From: G963663775 sp963664255
Lineage (GTDB): Bacteria; Bacillota; Clostridia; Oscillospirales; Butyricicoccaceae
Length of the DNA stretch: 64,000 bases
Assembly: GCA_963664255.1 (NCBI GenBank)
Contig: OY760938.1
Span: 62,001 to 126,000 of the forward strand
Direction: 5' to 3'
Shown here: piece after piece, positions 1 through 9,323 of the stretch
Numbering within the stretch: position 1 is the first letter of the stretch
Layout of the letters: every line of letters starts with the position of its first letter
Notes under the pieces: generated by a model
Told to the model about the DNA's origin: nothing
What the model saw: only the letters and a program-made list of their open reading frames with translations
The model's database searches: none
Program-made: the position numbers and the translations under genes

Positions 1-1
1 T

Positions 2-205
2 GAGCATTTTTGCGCGCGCGGAGGGGAGAGCTGTCTTGCGTTAGGCGCGGATTTCGATGGCTGTGACCGCTTGCCACAGGACATACAAACGGTAGCGGAT
101 TTGGATAAAATTGCAGAGGAAATGCTGCAGCAGAATTATCTGCAAAGTACGGTAGATGCGATTTTTTATGACAACTTGTCTGCATTTATTACAAGGATGT
201 TATGA
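2..205 (+). CDS. Membrane dipeptidase (peptidase M19), 3' end only
   Basis: The open frame enters from the left edge and stops at TGA 203-205, giving the last 67 residues. They include GADFDG, the conserved segment near the C-terminus of M19 renal-dipeptidase-like enzymes (family knowledge), followed by a helical tail ending AIFYDNLSAFITRML that matches the usual family ending. M19 enzymes are binuclear-zinc dipeptidases; the metal-binding half lies outside the window. The stop is 14 bp before thrC, so the two are probably co-transcribed. The assignment rests on a short stretch. Confidence 0.6.
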   Translation, partial: EHFCARGGESCLALGADFDGCDRLPQDIQTVADLDKIAEEMLQQNYLQSTVDAIFYDNLSAFITRML

Positions 206-218
206 TTTGGAGGATTTC

Positions 219-1712
219 ATGAAATACGTTAGTACAAGAGATAAAAGTAAAGCTGTGAGTGCTGCATATGCCATTGCAACTGGTATCGCACCGGATGGCG
301 GGCTGTATTGTCCGACCACGTTCCCGCAATTTACAGATGAGGAGCGTCAGGCATTGCTCTCGATGGAGTATAAGGCGCGTGCCGCACTGGTGTTGGGTAA
401 ATTTTTGACCGATTTTACCGCAGAGGAGCTGCAGGACTTTGCAAACCAAGCATATGCCGATGAAAAGTTTGGCGGCAGCAATACCGCGCCAGTGGTCAAG
501 CTGAAGGATGGGAAATACATGCTGGAGCTTTGGCATGGACCGACCTGTGCATTTAAGGATATGGCATTGCAGATTCTGCCGCATTTGCTGACCGCATCGC
601 TGCAAAAAATCGGCGAACAGCGCACTGCCTGCATTTTGGTGGCAACCTCTGGGGATACCGGTAAAGCGGCATTGGAGGGGTTTGCAGACGTAGCGGGCAC
701 TAAAATCATGGTATATTACCCTGTAGATGGCGTCAGCACGATTCAAAAGCTGCAAATGGTGACACAAGAAGGAAATAATGTTGCCGTTTGTGCGATTGAA
801 GGAAATTTCGATGATGCACAAAGCGCGGTCAAGCAAATTTTCACCGACAAGCCAACACAAGAAAAGTTGGATGCGGAGGGCTTGATGCTTTCTTCTGCAA
901 ACTCCATCAACTGGGGACGACTTGCACCGCAAATTGCATATTATGTGTCTGCATACTGCGATTTGGTGAACCAAGGTGAAATTCAAAATGGAGATTTGAT
1001 AAATGTCTGTGTGCCAACAGGCAATTTTGGAAACATTCTGGCGGCGTACATTGCAAAGCAAATGGGGATGCCCATCGGAAAGTTTATTTGTGCGTCCAAT
1101 CAAAACAATGTTTTGACGGATTTCTTCAAAAAAGAGGGCACTTATAATCGAAATCGTGATTTTTATACAACTGCTTCGCCGTCTATGGATATTCTGATTT
1201 CCTCCAATTTGGAACGGCTACTCTTCTATGTGTCGGGTCAAAATGATGTTGCAGTGGCAAATATGATGGATTCCTTAAAGAATGATGGGGAATATACACT
1301 GGAAACAGCTCTATTTGCAGAAATTGCGAAGGATTTTGACGCGGGCTATGCCGATGACCAGCAGACGGCAAAAACTATTCGGGATTTGTTTGAAACGGAA
1401 AAGTATCTGGCAGACACTCATACGGCGGTTGCTGTGCAAGTTTATGAAGCGTATCGAAATCGCACTGGCGATACAACGCCGACGGTCATCGCGTCTACGG
1501 CAAGTCCATTCAAATTCTGCCAGAGTGTGATTGAGGCGTTGGGTGGAAAGGTCGAAAGCGACGGCATCGAATTGTTGGCGCAGCTTTCACAAATGTCAGG
1601 CACAGCGGTGCCAACACCGCTTGCCAACCTTGCGGGTAAAACAGCGCGTTTCAATCAAGTAATCGATAAATCTGCAATTCTGGGCACAGTCGATTTGCTC
1701 AAGACGCTGTAA
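219..1712 (+). CDS. thrC: Threonine synthase
   Basis: Converts O-phospho-L-homoserine to threonine, the last step of threonine synthesis, with PLP. The 497-residue protein has the typical N-terminal segment (MKYVSTRD, GIAPDGGLY) and the PLP-lysine motif HGPTCAFKD with Lys113. It continues with the phosphate-binding loop ATSGDTGKAAL, SANSINWGR and CVPTGNFGNILAAYIAK, all characteristic of the long bacterial form. I chose ATG 219 over an upstream ATG at 156 because GGAGG at 209-213 sits 5 bp before it and the protein then begins at the family's usual point. It is followed after 13 bp by a phosphoesterase gene. Confidence 0.95.
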   Translation: MKYVSTRDKSKAVSAAYAIATGIAPDGGLYCPTTFPQFTDEERQALLSMEYKARAALVLGKFLTDFTAEELQDFANQAYADEKFGGSNTAPVVKLKDGKYMLELWHGPTCAFKDMALQILPHLLTASLQKIGEQRTACILVATSGDTGKAALEGFADVAGTKIMVYYPVDGVSTIQKLQMVTQEGNNVAVCAIEGNFDDAQSAVKQIFTDKPTQEKLDAEGLMLSSANSINWGRLAPQIAYYVSAYCDLVNQGEIQNGDLINVCVPTGNFGNILAAYIAKQMGMPIGKFICASNQNNVLTDFFKKEGTYNRNRDFYTTASPSMDILISSNLERLLFYVSGQNDVAVANMMDSLKNDGEYTLETALFAEIAKDFDAGYADDQQTAKTIRDLFETEKYLADTHTAVAVQVYEAYRNRTGDTTPTVIASTASPFKFCQSVIEALGGKVESDGIELLAQLSQMSGTAVPTPLANLAGKTARFNQVIDKSAILGTVDLLKTL

Positions 1713-1725
1713 GGCAGAGTTTGCT

Positions 1726-2427
1726 ATGGCACTATATACCTTAGCGGATTTACATCTTTCACGTGGCGTAGAAAAGCAAATGGATATTTTTGGCGGAAAC
1801 TGGCAAGGATATATGACAAAAATTGAAAAAAATTGGCGTGCAATCATACAGCCAGAGGATACCGTTGTTTTAGGCGGAGATATTTCTTGGGGCATCAATT
1901 TCAAAGAGGCCAAAGAAGATTTTTTGCTGCTGAAGCAGTTGCCGGGGCGCAAGATTATCCTCAAAGGCAATCATGATTTGTGGTGGGATACGGTCAGCAA
2001 AATGAATGCTTTCCTTGCAGAAAATGCGATTGAAAATATCGAGTGGCTGCACAATAATTGCTTTTTTTACGAAGATATTGCACTGTGTGGGACACGTGGC
2101 TGGTTTTATGAAGAGAATTTTCAGCAAACACATGACCAAAAGGTGTTTCGCAGGGAACTGCTGCGTTTGGAAACCTCGCTCAAAGCCGCAAAAGCCAAAA
2201 ATGCGAAAGAAATTTATGTGTTTTTACATTATCCGCCGTTGTATGTGAATTTTAAATGCGATGAAATCATTGCATTGCTGCAGAAATATCAAGTGACACA
2301 CTGCATCTATGGGCATTTGCATTCCGGCAGTCTGCGCTATGCGATAGAGGGGCTTCAGCAAGGGATTACGTTCCGGTTGGTTTCGTGTGACCACGTAAAT
2401 TTCACACCGGTTTTATTGAAAAAATAG
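1726..2427 (+). CDS. Calcineurin-like metallophosphoesterase
   Basis: This 233-residue cytoplasmic protein has the full set of binuclear metallophosphoesterase motifs: DLH (residues 8-10), GD (51-52), GNHD (81-84), a histidine in FLHYPP, and GHLH near residue 198. Those residues bind two metal ions and hydrolyse phosphoesters; the substrate cannot be told from sequence. Such proteins are often annotated simply as serine/threonine phosphatase-like in clostridia. The start ATG is 13 bp after the thrC stop, with AAGG overlapping that stop, so it is likely translated from the thrC transcript. There is no signal peptide. Confidence 0.85.
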   Translation: MALYTLADLHLSRGVEKQMDIFGGNWQGYMTKIEKNWRAIIQPEDTVVLGGDISWGINFKEAKEDFLLLKQLPGRKIILKGNHDLWWDTVSKMNAFLAENAIENIEWLHNNCFFYEDIALCGTRGWFYEENFQQTHDQKVFRRELLRLETSLKAAKAKNAKEIYVFLHYPPLYVNFKCDEIIALLQKYQVTHCIYGHLHSGSLRYAIEGLQQGITFRLVSCDHVNFTPVLLKK

Positions 2428-2498
2428 AAAAAAGTATAGCAATTCATTTGATAATCTGTTAAAATAGATTGGATATAATTTTAGGAGGACAACTCATC

Positions 2499-3830
2499 AT
2501 GGAACTTAGAAATACTGAAAAGCAGGAAAAAAGCATTGTTGAATTGACAATTTTTGTTTCTGCTGACGAACTTGAAAAGGGAAAGCAGGCTGCATATAAG
2601 AAGGCTGCAAAAAATATTACTGTACCTGGCTTCCGTAAGGGCAAAGCACCCCGCCATTTGATTGAAAAGCTCTATGGTGAAGGTGTGTTTATTGAAGATG
2701 CAATTAACCTGTGCTATCCTGATGCATATGATCAGGCGGTTGCAGAAGCAAACCTGAAGCCGGTTGGTCGCGGAGAAGTGGAGATGCAGGATATGCCGGA
2801 AGACGGCGGCTTTATCTTCACCGCAAAGGTTCCTGTAGAGCCGGAAGTTGCAATCGGCGAGTACAAGGGACTGCAGGTGGAAAAGACGATTGCAGAAGTT
2901 TCTGATGCGGATGTTGATGCAGAGCTGGAGCGTATGGCAAAGCGTGTTGCACGCACGGAAACTGTGGAGCGCGCTGCAAAAGAAGGCGACACCGTTGTCA
3001 TTGATTTTGAAGGATTTATCGATGGCGTGGCATTTGAGGGCGGTAAGGGAAGCGACCATCGCTTGACACTGGGTTCCGGTGAATTTATTCCGGGATTTGA
3101 AGAGCAACTGGTTGGAAAGTCTGCTGGCGAAGCGTGCGATGTGCAGGTAAGTTTCCCTGAAGAATATCATGCAGAAGAGCTGAAGGGAAAAGCAGCTGTA
3201 TTTAAGTGTACCGTACATTCTGTGCAGGAAACCGTGATTCCGACATTGGATGATGAATTTGCAAAGGACGTTTCTGAGACTTGCGAAACACTCGATGCAC
3301 TGAAGCAGGAAATTCGTGACAAGCAGATGGCTACACGTGAGGAACAGGCAGACCATGAATTGGAAGAGAAGCTTCTCGATGGTGTTTTGGCGACTTTGGA
3401 GGCAGAAATCCCAGATGTCATGGTGGAAGCACAGATTGACACCATTATGCAGGACTTCAGCTATCGTATCCAGATGCAGGGCATCTCTTTGGAGCATTAT
3501 GCAAAAATGAATGGCATGGATTTGACTGCAATGCGTGGGATGTTCCGTGACCAGGCTGAGCGTCAGGTGAAGGTTCGTTTGTCCTTGCAGAAGATTGGCG
3601 AGCTTGAAAATATCGTCATCGAGGATGATTGCTTGGATGAAGAATATCAGAATATGGCGGACAGCTATGGCTTGGAAGTGGAAAAGGTTCGTGCTGCAAT
3701 TCAGCCGGAAACACTCAAGGGCGATTTGCGTTTGACCCGTGCACTGGATGCCGTAAAGGATGCTGCGAATATCACAATGGTAGCGGCTGAAAAAGCAAAG
3801 ATTACAGAAATTGAAGGCGAAATCCAGTAA
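2499..3830 (+). CDS. tig: Trigger factor (ribosome-associated chaperone)
   Basis: Binds ribosomal protein L23 at the exit tunnel and chaperones nascent chains. The 443-residue product shows the ribosome-binding signature GFRKGKAP (residues 44-51), then an FKBP-type prolyl isomerase domain (GDTVVIDFEGFIDG through GSGEFIPGFEEQLVGKSAGE), then the helical C-terminal arms. The length is normal. The start at 2499 follows AGGAGG (2483-2488) by 10 bp; an in-frame ATG at 2469 lies upstream of this ribosome site and is rejected. It stands directly upstream of clpP-clpX, as in many Firmicutes. Confidence 0.96.
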   Translation: MELRNTEKQEKSIVELTIFVSADELEKGKQAAYKKAAKNITVPGFRKGKAPRHLIEKLYGEGVFIEDAINLCYPDAYDQAVAEANLKPVGRGEVEMQDMPEDGGFIFTAKVPVEPEVAIGEYKGLQVEKTIAEVSDADVDAELERMAKRVARTETVERAAKEGDTVVIDFEGFIDGVAFEGGKGSDHRLTLGSGEFIPGFEEQLVGKSAGEACDVQVSFPEEYHAEELKGKAAVFKCTVHSVQETVIPTLDDEFAKDVSETCETLDALKQEIRDKQMATREEQADHELEEKLLDGVLATLEAEIPDVMVEAQIDTIMQDFSYRIQMQGISLEHYAKMNGMDLTAMRGMFRDQAERQVKVRLSLQKIGELENIVIEDDCLDEEYQNMADSYGLEVEKVRAAIQPETLKGDLRLTRALDAVKDAANITMVAAEKAKITEIEGEIQ

Positions 3831-3910
3831 TCATTGCACACGCAAGTGAATCGTTTAAAGCGGTGTTTTGCACATGGAACGAGATGGTAGTGAAAGGAGA
3901 GTATTGTACT

Positions 3911-4495
3911 ATGAGTTTGGTACCAATGGTAGTAGAGCCCACCAACCGAGGTGGAGAGCGTTCGTATGATATTTATTCGCGTTTGCTGAATGATCGCATT
4001 GTTATTCTCTCGGAAGAGGTTAATGACACAACTGCTTCTCTCGTAGTTGCACAGCTCCTTTATCTGGAAGCGCAAGATCCAGATAAGGACATCATGTTTT
4101 ATATCAACAGCCCAGGCGGCTCTGTCACAGCTGGAATGGCAATTTATGACACCATGAATTATATCAAGCCGGATGTTTCGACCATCTGCCTTGGTTTGGC
4201 TGCATCAATGGGCGCATTTCTGTTGGCTGCAGGTGCAAAAGGCAAGCGATATGCGTTGCCAAACAGTGAAATTATGATTCATCAGCCATCTGGTGGTGCA
4301 AAAGGACAAGCGAGTGATATTCGTATTCATGCCGATTGGATTATTAAAACGCGTGAAAAATTGAATCGCATTTTATCTGAAAACACCGGAAAACCACTGG
4401 AAGTCATTGCTGCGGACACAGAACGTGATAACTTCATGAGTGCGCAGAGTGCTTTGGAATATGGATTGATTGACAAGGTGTTCGACAAGAGATAA
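3911..4495 (+). CDS. clpP: ATP-dependent Clp protease proteolytic subunit
   Basis: Serine peptidase that forms the double-heptamer chamber fed by ClpX or other Clp ATPases. The 194-residue sequence has the complete catalytic triad: Ser99 in GLAASMGA, His124 in MIHQPSGG and Asp173 in ERDNFMSA. NSPGGSV is the oxyanion strand. The start at 3911 is supported by AAGGAGA (3894-3900) and by the family length; an ATG at 3863 would add an unusual extension. I saw no CtsR heptad repeat upstream. A strong terminator-like hairpin separates it from clpX. Confidence 0.96.
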   Translation: MSLVPMVVEPTNRGGERSYDIYSRLLNDRIVILSEEVNDTTASLVVAQLLYLEAQDPDKDIMFYINSPGGSVTAGMAIYDTMNYIKPDVSTICLGLAASMGAFLLAAGAKGKRYALPNSEIMIHQPSGGAKGQASDIRIHADWIIKTREKLNRILSENTGKPLEVIAADTERDNFMSAQSALEYGLIDKVFDKR

Positions 4496-4502
4496 CGGGT
4501 AT

Positions 4503-4550
4503 GGTGGTTTCCAGTAACGGGAAACTGTTGCTGGAAACTGCCTTTTTCTC
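4503..4550 (+). terminator. Intrinsic terminator between clpP and clpX
   Basis: The arms GTTTCCAGTAAC (4507-4518) and GTTGCTGGAAAC (4527-4538) pair over 12 bp with one G-U, around an 8-nt loop. Further G-U/G-C pairs extend the base of the stem. CCTTTTTC follows at 4541-4548. It should end or attenuate the tig-clpP transcript before clpX. Confidence 0.75.
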
Positions 4551-4613
4551 AATATAGCGTGCGAAGAGGGATTGCGCGCTGTGTTAAATCCAATGTTGTA
4601 AGCGAGGTGCAAT

Positions 4614-5912
4614 ATGCCGAATAAAGACGATTCACGCGGATTGAAATGCTCTTTCTGCGGAAAAACACAAGATAAAGTAAAAAAATTGATTGCAGGTCCT
4701 GGAGTATATATCTGCGATGAATGTATTGGTGTATGCAGCAGCATCCTCGAGGAAGATTTTGGAATCTATCATGCAGATGCTACCGAACACGCAATGGAGC
4801 AAATGATGCATTCCCATGATACGATGGATGAATTGCCGACACCAAAGGATTTAAAAGAGACTCTGGATGAATATGTAATCGGTCAGGATAAGGCAAAGAT
4901 TGCACTTTGTGTGGCAGTGTATAACCATTATAAGCGTATTTATATGGGAACCGGCGATGTAGAACTGCAAAAAAGCAATATCTTGATGTTGGGACCTTCT
5001 GGTTCCGGCAAAACATTGCTTGCACAGACTTTAGCAAAGACACTGCAGGTGCCGTTTGCAATCGCTGATGCGACAACATTGACCGAGGCGGGTTATGTGG
5101 GTGAAGATGTTGAAAATATTCTGCTTCGCTTAATTCAAGCGGCAGATTTCGATGTTGAACTTGCGCAAAGAGGCATTATATATGTCGATGAAATAGATAA
5201 AATCGCTCGAAAGAGTGAAAATCCATCGATTACACGAGATGTAAGTGGAGAAGGCGTGCAGCAGGCACTGCTGAAAATGCTAGAGGGTACCGTTGCCAAT
5301 GTTCCGCCGCAGGGAGGTCGCAAGCATCCACATCAAGATTTTATTCAAATTGATACGTCTAATATTTTGTTTATCTGTGGCGGTGCATTTGATGGCATTG
5401 AAAAAATTATCCAAAACCGTACAGGCAAGCAAGGACTCGGGTTTGGCGCACAAGTCAATAGCCGAGAAGAAAAAGCCATTGGTCAGCTGTTGGCACAGTT
5501 GGAACCGCATGATTTGATGAAATATGGCTTGATTCCAGAGCTGATTGGTCGATTGCCGGCAATCGTAGCATTGGATAGCTTGGATGAGGATGCGTTGATT
5601 CGTATTTTAACAGAGCCCAGAAATGCGCTTGTGAAGCAATATAAAAAGTTGTTTGAAATGGATCGCGTTACATTGACCTTTGAACAAGAGTCCTTGCAGC
5701 GTGTTGCACAAATTGCAACAGAACGAAAAACCGGTGCACGTGGTTTGCGTGGTGTGTTAGAAGAAGCCATGACAGATATCATGTTTAATATACCGTCTGA
5801 AGATTTGATTGAGAGCGTTTGCATTACAAAGGACGTCATTAATCATACGGGAGAGCCGAAAATTACTTACCGGAAGTCAGATTCGGATCCTAAAAAAGAG
5901 GTAGCTGGTTAA
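4614..5912 (+). CDS. clpX: ATP-dependent Clp protease ATP-binding subunit ClpX
   Basis: AAA+ unfoldase that delivers substrates to ClpP. The 432-residue protein has the N-terminal zinc-binding domain with Cys12, Cys15, Cys34 and Cys37, Walker A GPSGSGKT (127-134), the pore loop GYVG (160-163), Walker B IIYVDEID (188-195) and the ClpP-docking loop LGFGA. The sensor-2 motif GARGLRG lies near the C-terminus. All key residues are present and the length is normal. The ribosome site GAGGTG is only 4 bp from the ATG. The gene lies 118 bp after clpP and is closed by its own terminator. Confidence 0.97.
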   Translation: MPNKDDSRGLKCSFCGKTQDKVKKLIAGPGVYICDECIGVCSSILEEDFGIYHADATEHAMEQMMHSHDTMDELPTPKDLKETLDEYVIGQDKAKIALCVAVYNHYKRIYMGTGDVELQKSNILMLGPSGSGKTLLAQTLAKTLQVPFAIADATTLTEAGYVGEDVENILLRLIQAADFDVELAQRGIIYVDEIDKIARKSENPSITRDVSGEGVQQALLKMLEGTVANVPPQGGRKHPHQDFIQIDTSNILFICGGAFDGIEKIIQNRTGKQGLGFGAQVNSREEKAIGQLLAQLEPHDLMKYGLIPELIGRLPAIVALDSLDEDALIRILTEPRNALVKQYKKLFEMDRVTLTFEQESLQRVAQIATERKTGARGLRGVLEEAMTDIMFNIPSEDLIESVCITKDVINHTGEPKITYRKSDSDPKKEVAG

Positions 5913-5920
5913 AAGCATCT

Positions 5921-5962
5921 GTAGGAGGGAACGATAGGTATGTGTCGTCCCCTCCTTTTGTT
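5921..5962 (+). terminator. Intrinsic terminator after clpX
   Basis: AGGAGGGAACGA (5923-5934) pairs with TCGTCCCCTCCT (5945-5956) with a single mismatch and a 10-nt loop, and TTTT follows. It closes the clpX transcript before the lon promoter. Confidence 0.75.
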
Positions 5963-6073
5963 TGCAATCTGTCAGCAGGATATAGGAAAGCGCATTTTGC
6001 GTTTTGCATAGACAGGCTGTGTGACGAAATCACGCTTTCGACGCCTTTGCCCAGAAAAGGGAGAGGATACCGC

Positions 6074-6102
6074 TTGCAAAAGGCATATATCTGTATTATA
6101 CT
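6074..6102 (+). promoter_or_regulatory. Sigma-A promoter for lon
   Basis: TTGCAA (6074-6079), a 17-bp spacer, then TATACT (6097-6102). Transcription would begin near 6109, leaving about 50 nt of leader before the lon start at 6159. I saw no CIRCE or CtsR element around it. Confidence 0.6.
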
Positions 6103-6158
6103 ATGATTACTTTAACGTTTTAATTTCAACGCATTCTGTAGAAACAGGAGTTAGAATA

Positions 6159-8606
6159 ATGCCGAATGAGAATGAAAGAATAACACAAATACTGCCCGTT
6201 CTGCCATTGCGTGGGATGACGGCATTCCCCGATATGCTGATTCATTTTGATGTTGGCCGTGCCATTTCCATCAAAGCATTAGAGGCTGCCATGAAAGATG
6301 AGCAGGTACTTTTTCTAACTGCACAGAAAAATCTCAGTGCAGATGAACCAGAAACCTCAGAGCTGTATCAAATCGGCACAATTTGTATCGTCAAACAAAT
6401 TCTAAGGTTGCCGGGGGACAGCATTCGCGTTCTTGTAGAAGGTCGCGCACGTGCCGTGGCGCATGAATTTATGAATACGGAAGGCGCACAATGCCTGTTT
6501 GCAGAAGTCGAGGTTTTGCCGGAAAGGTCTGTATCCATTCCAGCAAGACGAGAGCAAGCACTTGTGCGCACGGTGCAGGATCGATTTTTGCAATATGCTG
6601 AATTTGCTCCGCGTCTCTCTGCAGATGTTGCAGCGGGTGTGCAGGAGGGTGGCAAACCAGGGTATTTAGCAGATTTTATTGCGCAAAATATTTCATTGGA
6701 ATATGAGCAAAAACAAGAAATACTGGAAGAGCTTGATAGTATGCATCGCTTAATGCTGGTCATACACTTGCTGACGGAAGAAACCGAAATTCTAAGAATT
6801 GAAAACGACATTCAGCGTCAGCTGAAATCGCAGATTGACAAGAACCAAAGAGATTACTATTTGCGTGAGCAGATTAAAGTGATTCAGGCAGAGCTTGGTG
6901 AGCAGGACATTGCAGCAGAGGCAGAAGAATATCGTGCTAAAATTCAGAATTTACAGTTGCCGCAGGAGCTGGAAGAAAAGCTGCTGCGTGAGAGCGACAG
7001 ACTGGCGAAAATGAGTAGTTCTTCGGCGGAAAGTTCGGTCATTCGTACCTATTTGGATCATTGTCTGGATTTGCCTTGGCATCAATTTACCAAGGAACGC
7101 GTGAGTTTAACGCGTGCGCGTAAGATTTTAGAGCGCGACCACTATGGCTTGGACAAGGTAAAGGAGCGAATTTTAGAATTTATTGCGGTTAAAACCCTTG
7201 CTCCTTCGCTGAAAGGACAGGTTTTATGCTTTGTTGGTCCTCCAGGTGTTGGTAAAACATCGATTGCAAAATCTGTAGCAGAGGCAATGGGGCGTAATTT
7301 CGCGCGGCTTTCTTTGGGTGGTGTGCGCGATGAAGCCGACATTCGAGGACACCGTAAAACATATATTGGTGCAATGCCTGGGCGTATCATTACAGCGATG
7401 CAGCAGGCGAAAAGCAAAAATCCATTGCTTTTAATGGATGAAATCGATAAAATGGGCAATGATTTTCGTGGAGACCCAGCGTCTGCCATGTTGGAAGTGT
7501 TGGATGCGGAACAGAACTATGCATTCCGTGATCATTACATTGAATTGCCGTTTGACCTCTCCGAGGTGTTGTTTGTAACCACTGCCAACGATTTATCCAC
7601 CGTGCCGCGTCCGTTATTGGATCGCATGGAAGTGATTGAATTGGGCAGTTATACCGAAGAAGAAAAGCTGCAAATTGCAAAAAAGCATTTATTGCCCAAA
7701 GAAATGAAAAAGCATGGCTTGTCTAAAAAAGAGCTTTCCATTTCAGACGCGCAGTTGCGTGCAGTCATTTTCGGCTATACGCGTGAAGCGGGTGTACGCA
7801 AGTTGGAACAGATTTTGGCGAAGATATGCCGAAAAGCTGCAAAAGCGTTGGCAGAAAAGGAAACGGAAAAGGTGGTTGTTACCAGCGATAACATGGAAAC
7901 CTTTTTGGGACCTGTGCGTTATAAAAAAGACAATCTTGCAAAGCGGGATGAAGTGGGAATTGTCAATGGTTTGGCATGGACAAGCGTTGGCGGAGAAATG
8001 CTGCAGGTTGAAGTGGCAGCGGTGCCAGGCACGGGTAAAATTGAAATCACAGGCAATCTCGGCAATGTGATGACTGAAAGCGCAAAAGCTGCGATTACAT
8101 TTGTGCGCTCTCGTGCGCAGTCACTGCGGATAGACCCGATGTTTTACAAAGAAATGGATATTCACATCCATTTTCCAGAGGCAGCAGTGCCGAAGGATGG
8201 ACCTTCTGCAGGTGTCACAATGGCAACGGCCATTATCTCTGCACTGACAGGGGCACCTGTACGGCATGATGTCGCAATGACGGGCGAAGTGACCCTGAGG
8301 GGACGTGTCTTGCCGATTGGCGGACTAAAAGAGAAAACCATGGCTGCTTATCGTGCAGAGATGAAAACGATTCTTGTTCCAAAGGAAAATGCAGCTGATT
8401 TGGAAGAAATAGAACCTATCGTAAAGGAAAATGTGCAGTTTGTCTTGGCGGAAACGATGGATACTGTTATGCAGACAGCAATCGATTTTTCCAAAATGCC
8501 TTCCAAAGAGTCCGCGACAGAGGCAAAGTCCGTACATACCGTGGAAGAGGGCGTGCATCCGGTTTTGCCCATGCAGGATACAGCACATCCAACGGTTTTA
8601 TGCTAA
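6159..8606 (+). CDS. lon: Endopeptidase La (Lon protease)
   Basis: ATP-dependent cytosolic protease for damaged and regulatory proteins. The 815-residue protein has the N-terminal LON substrate domain (PVLPLRGMTAFPDM), a coiled-coil region, the AAA+ domain with Walker A GPPGVGKT (360-367) and Walker B LLLMDEIDKM, and the C-terminal serine protease domain. Its catalytic dyad is Ser683 (KDGPSAG) and Lys726 (GGLKEK), with the normal spacing of 43. A non-conserved tail of about 35 residues follows. The start at 6159 has CAGGAG 8 bp upstream; an ATG at 6021 precedes the promoter and is not used. engB follows after 21 bp. Confidence 0.96.
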   Translation: MPNENERITQILPVLPLRGMTAFPDMLIHFDVGRAISIKALEAAMKDEQVLFLTAQKNLSADEPETSELYQIGTICIVKQILRLPGDSIRVLVEGRARAVAHEFMNTEGAQCLFAEVEVLPERSVSIPARREQALVRTVQDRFLQYAEFAPRLSADVAAGVQEGGKPGYLADFIAQNISLEYEQKQEILEELDSMHRLMLVIHLLTEETEILRIENDIQRQLKSQIDKNQRDYYLREQIKVIQAELGEQDIAAEAEEYRAKIQNLQLPQELEEKLLRESDRLAKMSSSSAESSVIRTYLDHCLDLPWHQFTKERVSLTRARKILERDHYGLDKVKERILEFIAVKTLAPSLKGQVLCFVGPPGVGKTSIAKSVAEAMGRNFARLSLGGVRDEADIRGHRKTYIGAMPGRIITAMQQAKSKNPLLLMDEIDKMGNDFRGDPASAMLEVLDAEQNYAFRDHYIELPFDLSEVLFVTTANDLSTVPRPLLDRMEVIELGSYTEEEKLQIAKKHLLPKEMKKHGLSKKELSISDAQLRAVIFGYTREAGVRKLEQILAKICRKAAKALAEKETEKVVVTSDNMETFLGPVRYKKDNLAKRDEVGIVNGLAWTSVGGEMLQVEVAAVPGTGKIEITGNLGNVMTESAKAAITFVRSRAQSLRIDPMFYKEMDIHIHFPEAAVPKDGPSAGVTMATAIISALTGAPVRHDVAMTGEVTLRGRVLPIGGLKEKTMAAYRAEMKTILVPKENAADLEEIEPIVKENVQFVLAETMDTVMQTAIDFSKMPSKESATEAKSVHTVEEGVHPVLPMQDTAHPTVLC

Positions 8607-8627
8607 TTTGACACCTAAAGGAGAAAT

Positions 8628-9218
8628 ATGTTAAATTTACACAATGTAGAATTTTTGCGCTCTGCTGTTAAGAGGGAGGATTTCCCAACCGATATGCTTC
8701 CGCAGATTATCTTTGCAGGAAAATCGAATGTTGGGAAATCGTCAACCATCAATCGTCTGCTCAATCGGAAAAATTTTGCGCACGTTGGCGGAAAACCTGG
8801 TAAGACGATTCACATTAATTTTTTTCTGATTGATGGACAGGCTTATTTTGCAGATTTACCGGGTTATGGGTATGCAAAAGTGTCGAAAGAGGAAAAAAAG
8901 CGTTGGGGCGAATTGCTGGAAATTTATTTTGCAGAACCGGAGCAGATGACGCAAGGATTCCAGATTGTAGACATTCGCCACAAACCCACTGCGGACGATA
9001 AAGTCATGGCAGATTGGTTTTTGGGAACAGGGATTCCGTTCACAATTATTGCCAACAAATTGGATAAGATAAAAAAAAGCGAGCTGCAGAGCAACCTAAA
9101 TCTGATTCGGCAAACGCTGATGCTGCCGGAAGAAGTGGATATTATTCCGTTTTCGGCAGAAAAAGGCGATGGAAAAGAAGCTGTTTTGGAGAAAATTATG
9201 CAGTGTGTTGCGGATTGA
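8628..9218 (+). CDS. engB: Ribosome biogenesis GTPase EngB/YsxC
   Basis: Small essential GTPase that takes part in 50S ribosome assembly. The 196-residue product has G1 GKSNVGKSS, the conserved switch region GKPGKTIHINFF, G3 DLPGYGYAK, G4 ANKLDK and G5 FSAEKGDG. This is the complete TrmE-Era-type set for EngB. The start has AAAGGAG immediately upstream. The lon-engB adjacency is the usual Firmicutes order and suggests one transcript. Confidence 0.94.
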   Translation: MLNLHNVEFLRSAVKREDFPTDMLPQIIFAGKSNVGKSSTINRLLNRKNFAHVGGKPGKTIHINFFLIDGQAYFADLPGYGYAKVSKEEKKRWGELLEIYFAEPEQMTQGFQIVDIRHKPTADDKVMADWFLGTGIPFTIIANKLDKIKKSELQSNLNLIRQTLMLPEEVDIIPFSAEKGDGKEAVLEKIMQCVAD

Positions 9219-9323
9219 TACGCAATTCAAAAGGGTTTTGATGTGGAAACACAGCCGAGAGGAAGTATGGCTGGTGGATTATCACAACTGTGACAGACAG
9301 CTTGGTTGAAAGAGGGATTCCAT

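Noticed and set aside
189..1103. Long open frame antisense to thrC, and similar antisense frames under tig, lon, ileS, glgX and glgB
   Set aside because: They have no ribosome sites and improbable Cys/His-rich composition, and they mirror strong genes with known families.
2448..2479. TTGATA with a perfect TATAAT before tig
   Set aside because: The spacer is 20 bp, and a start 7 bp after the TATAAT would leave almost no leader before the ribosome site, so I did not call a promoter.
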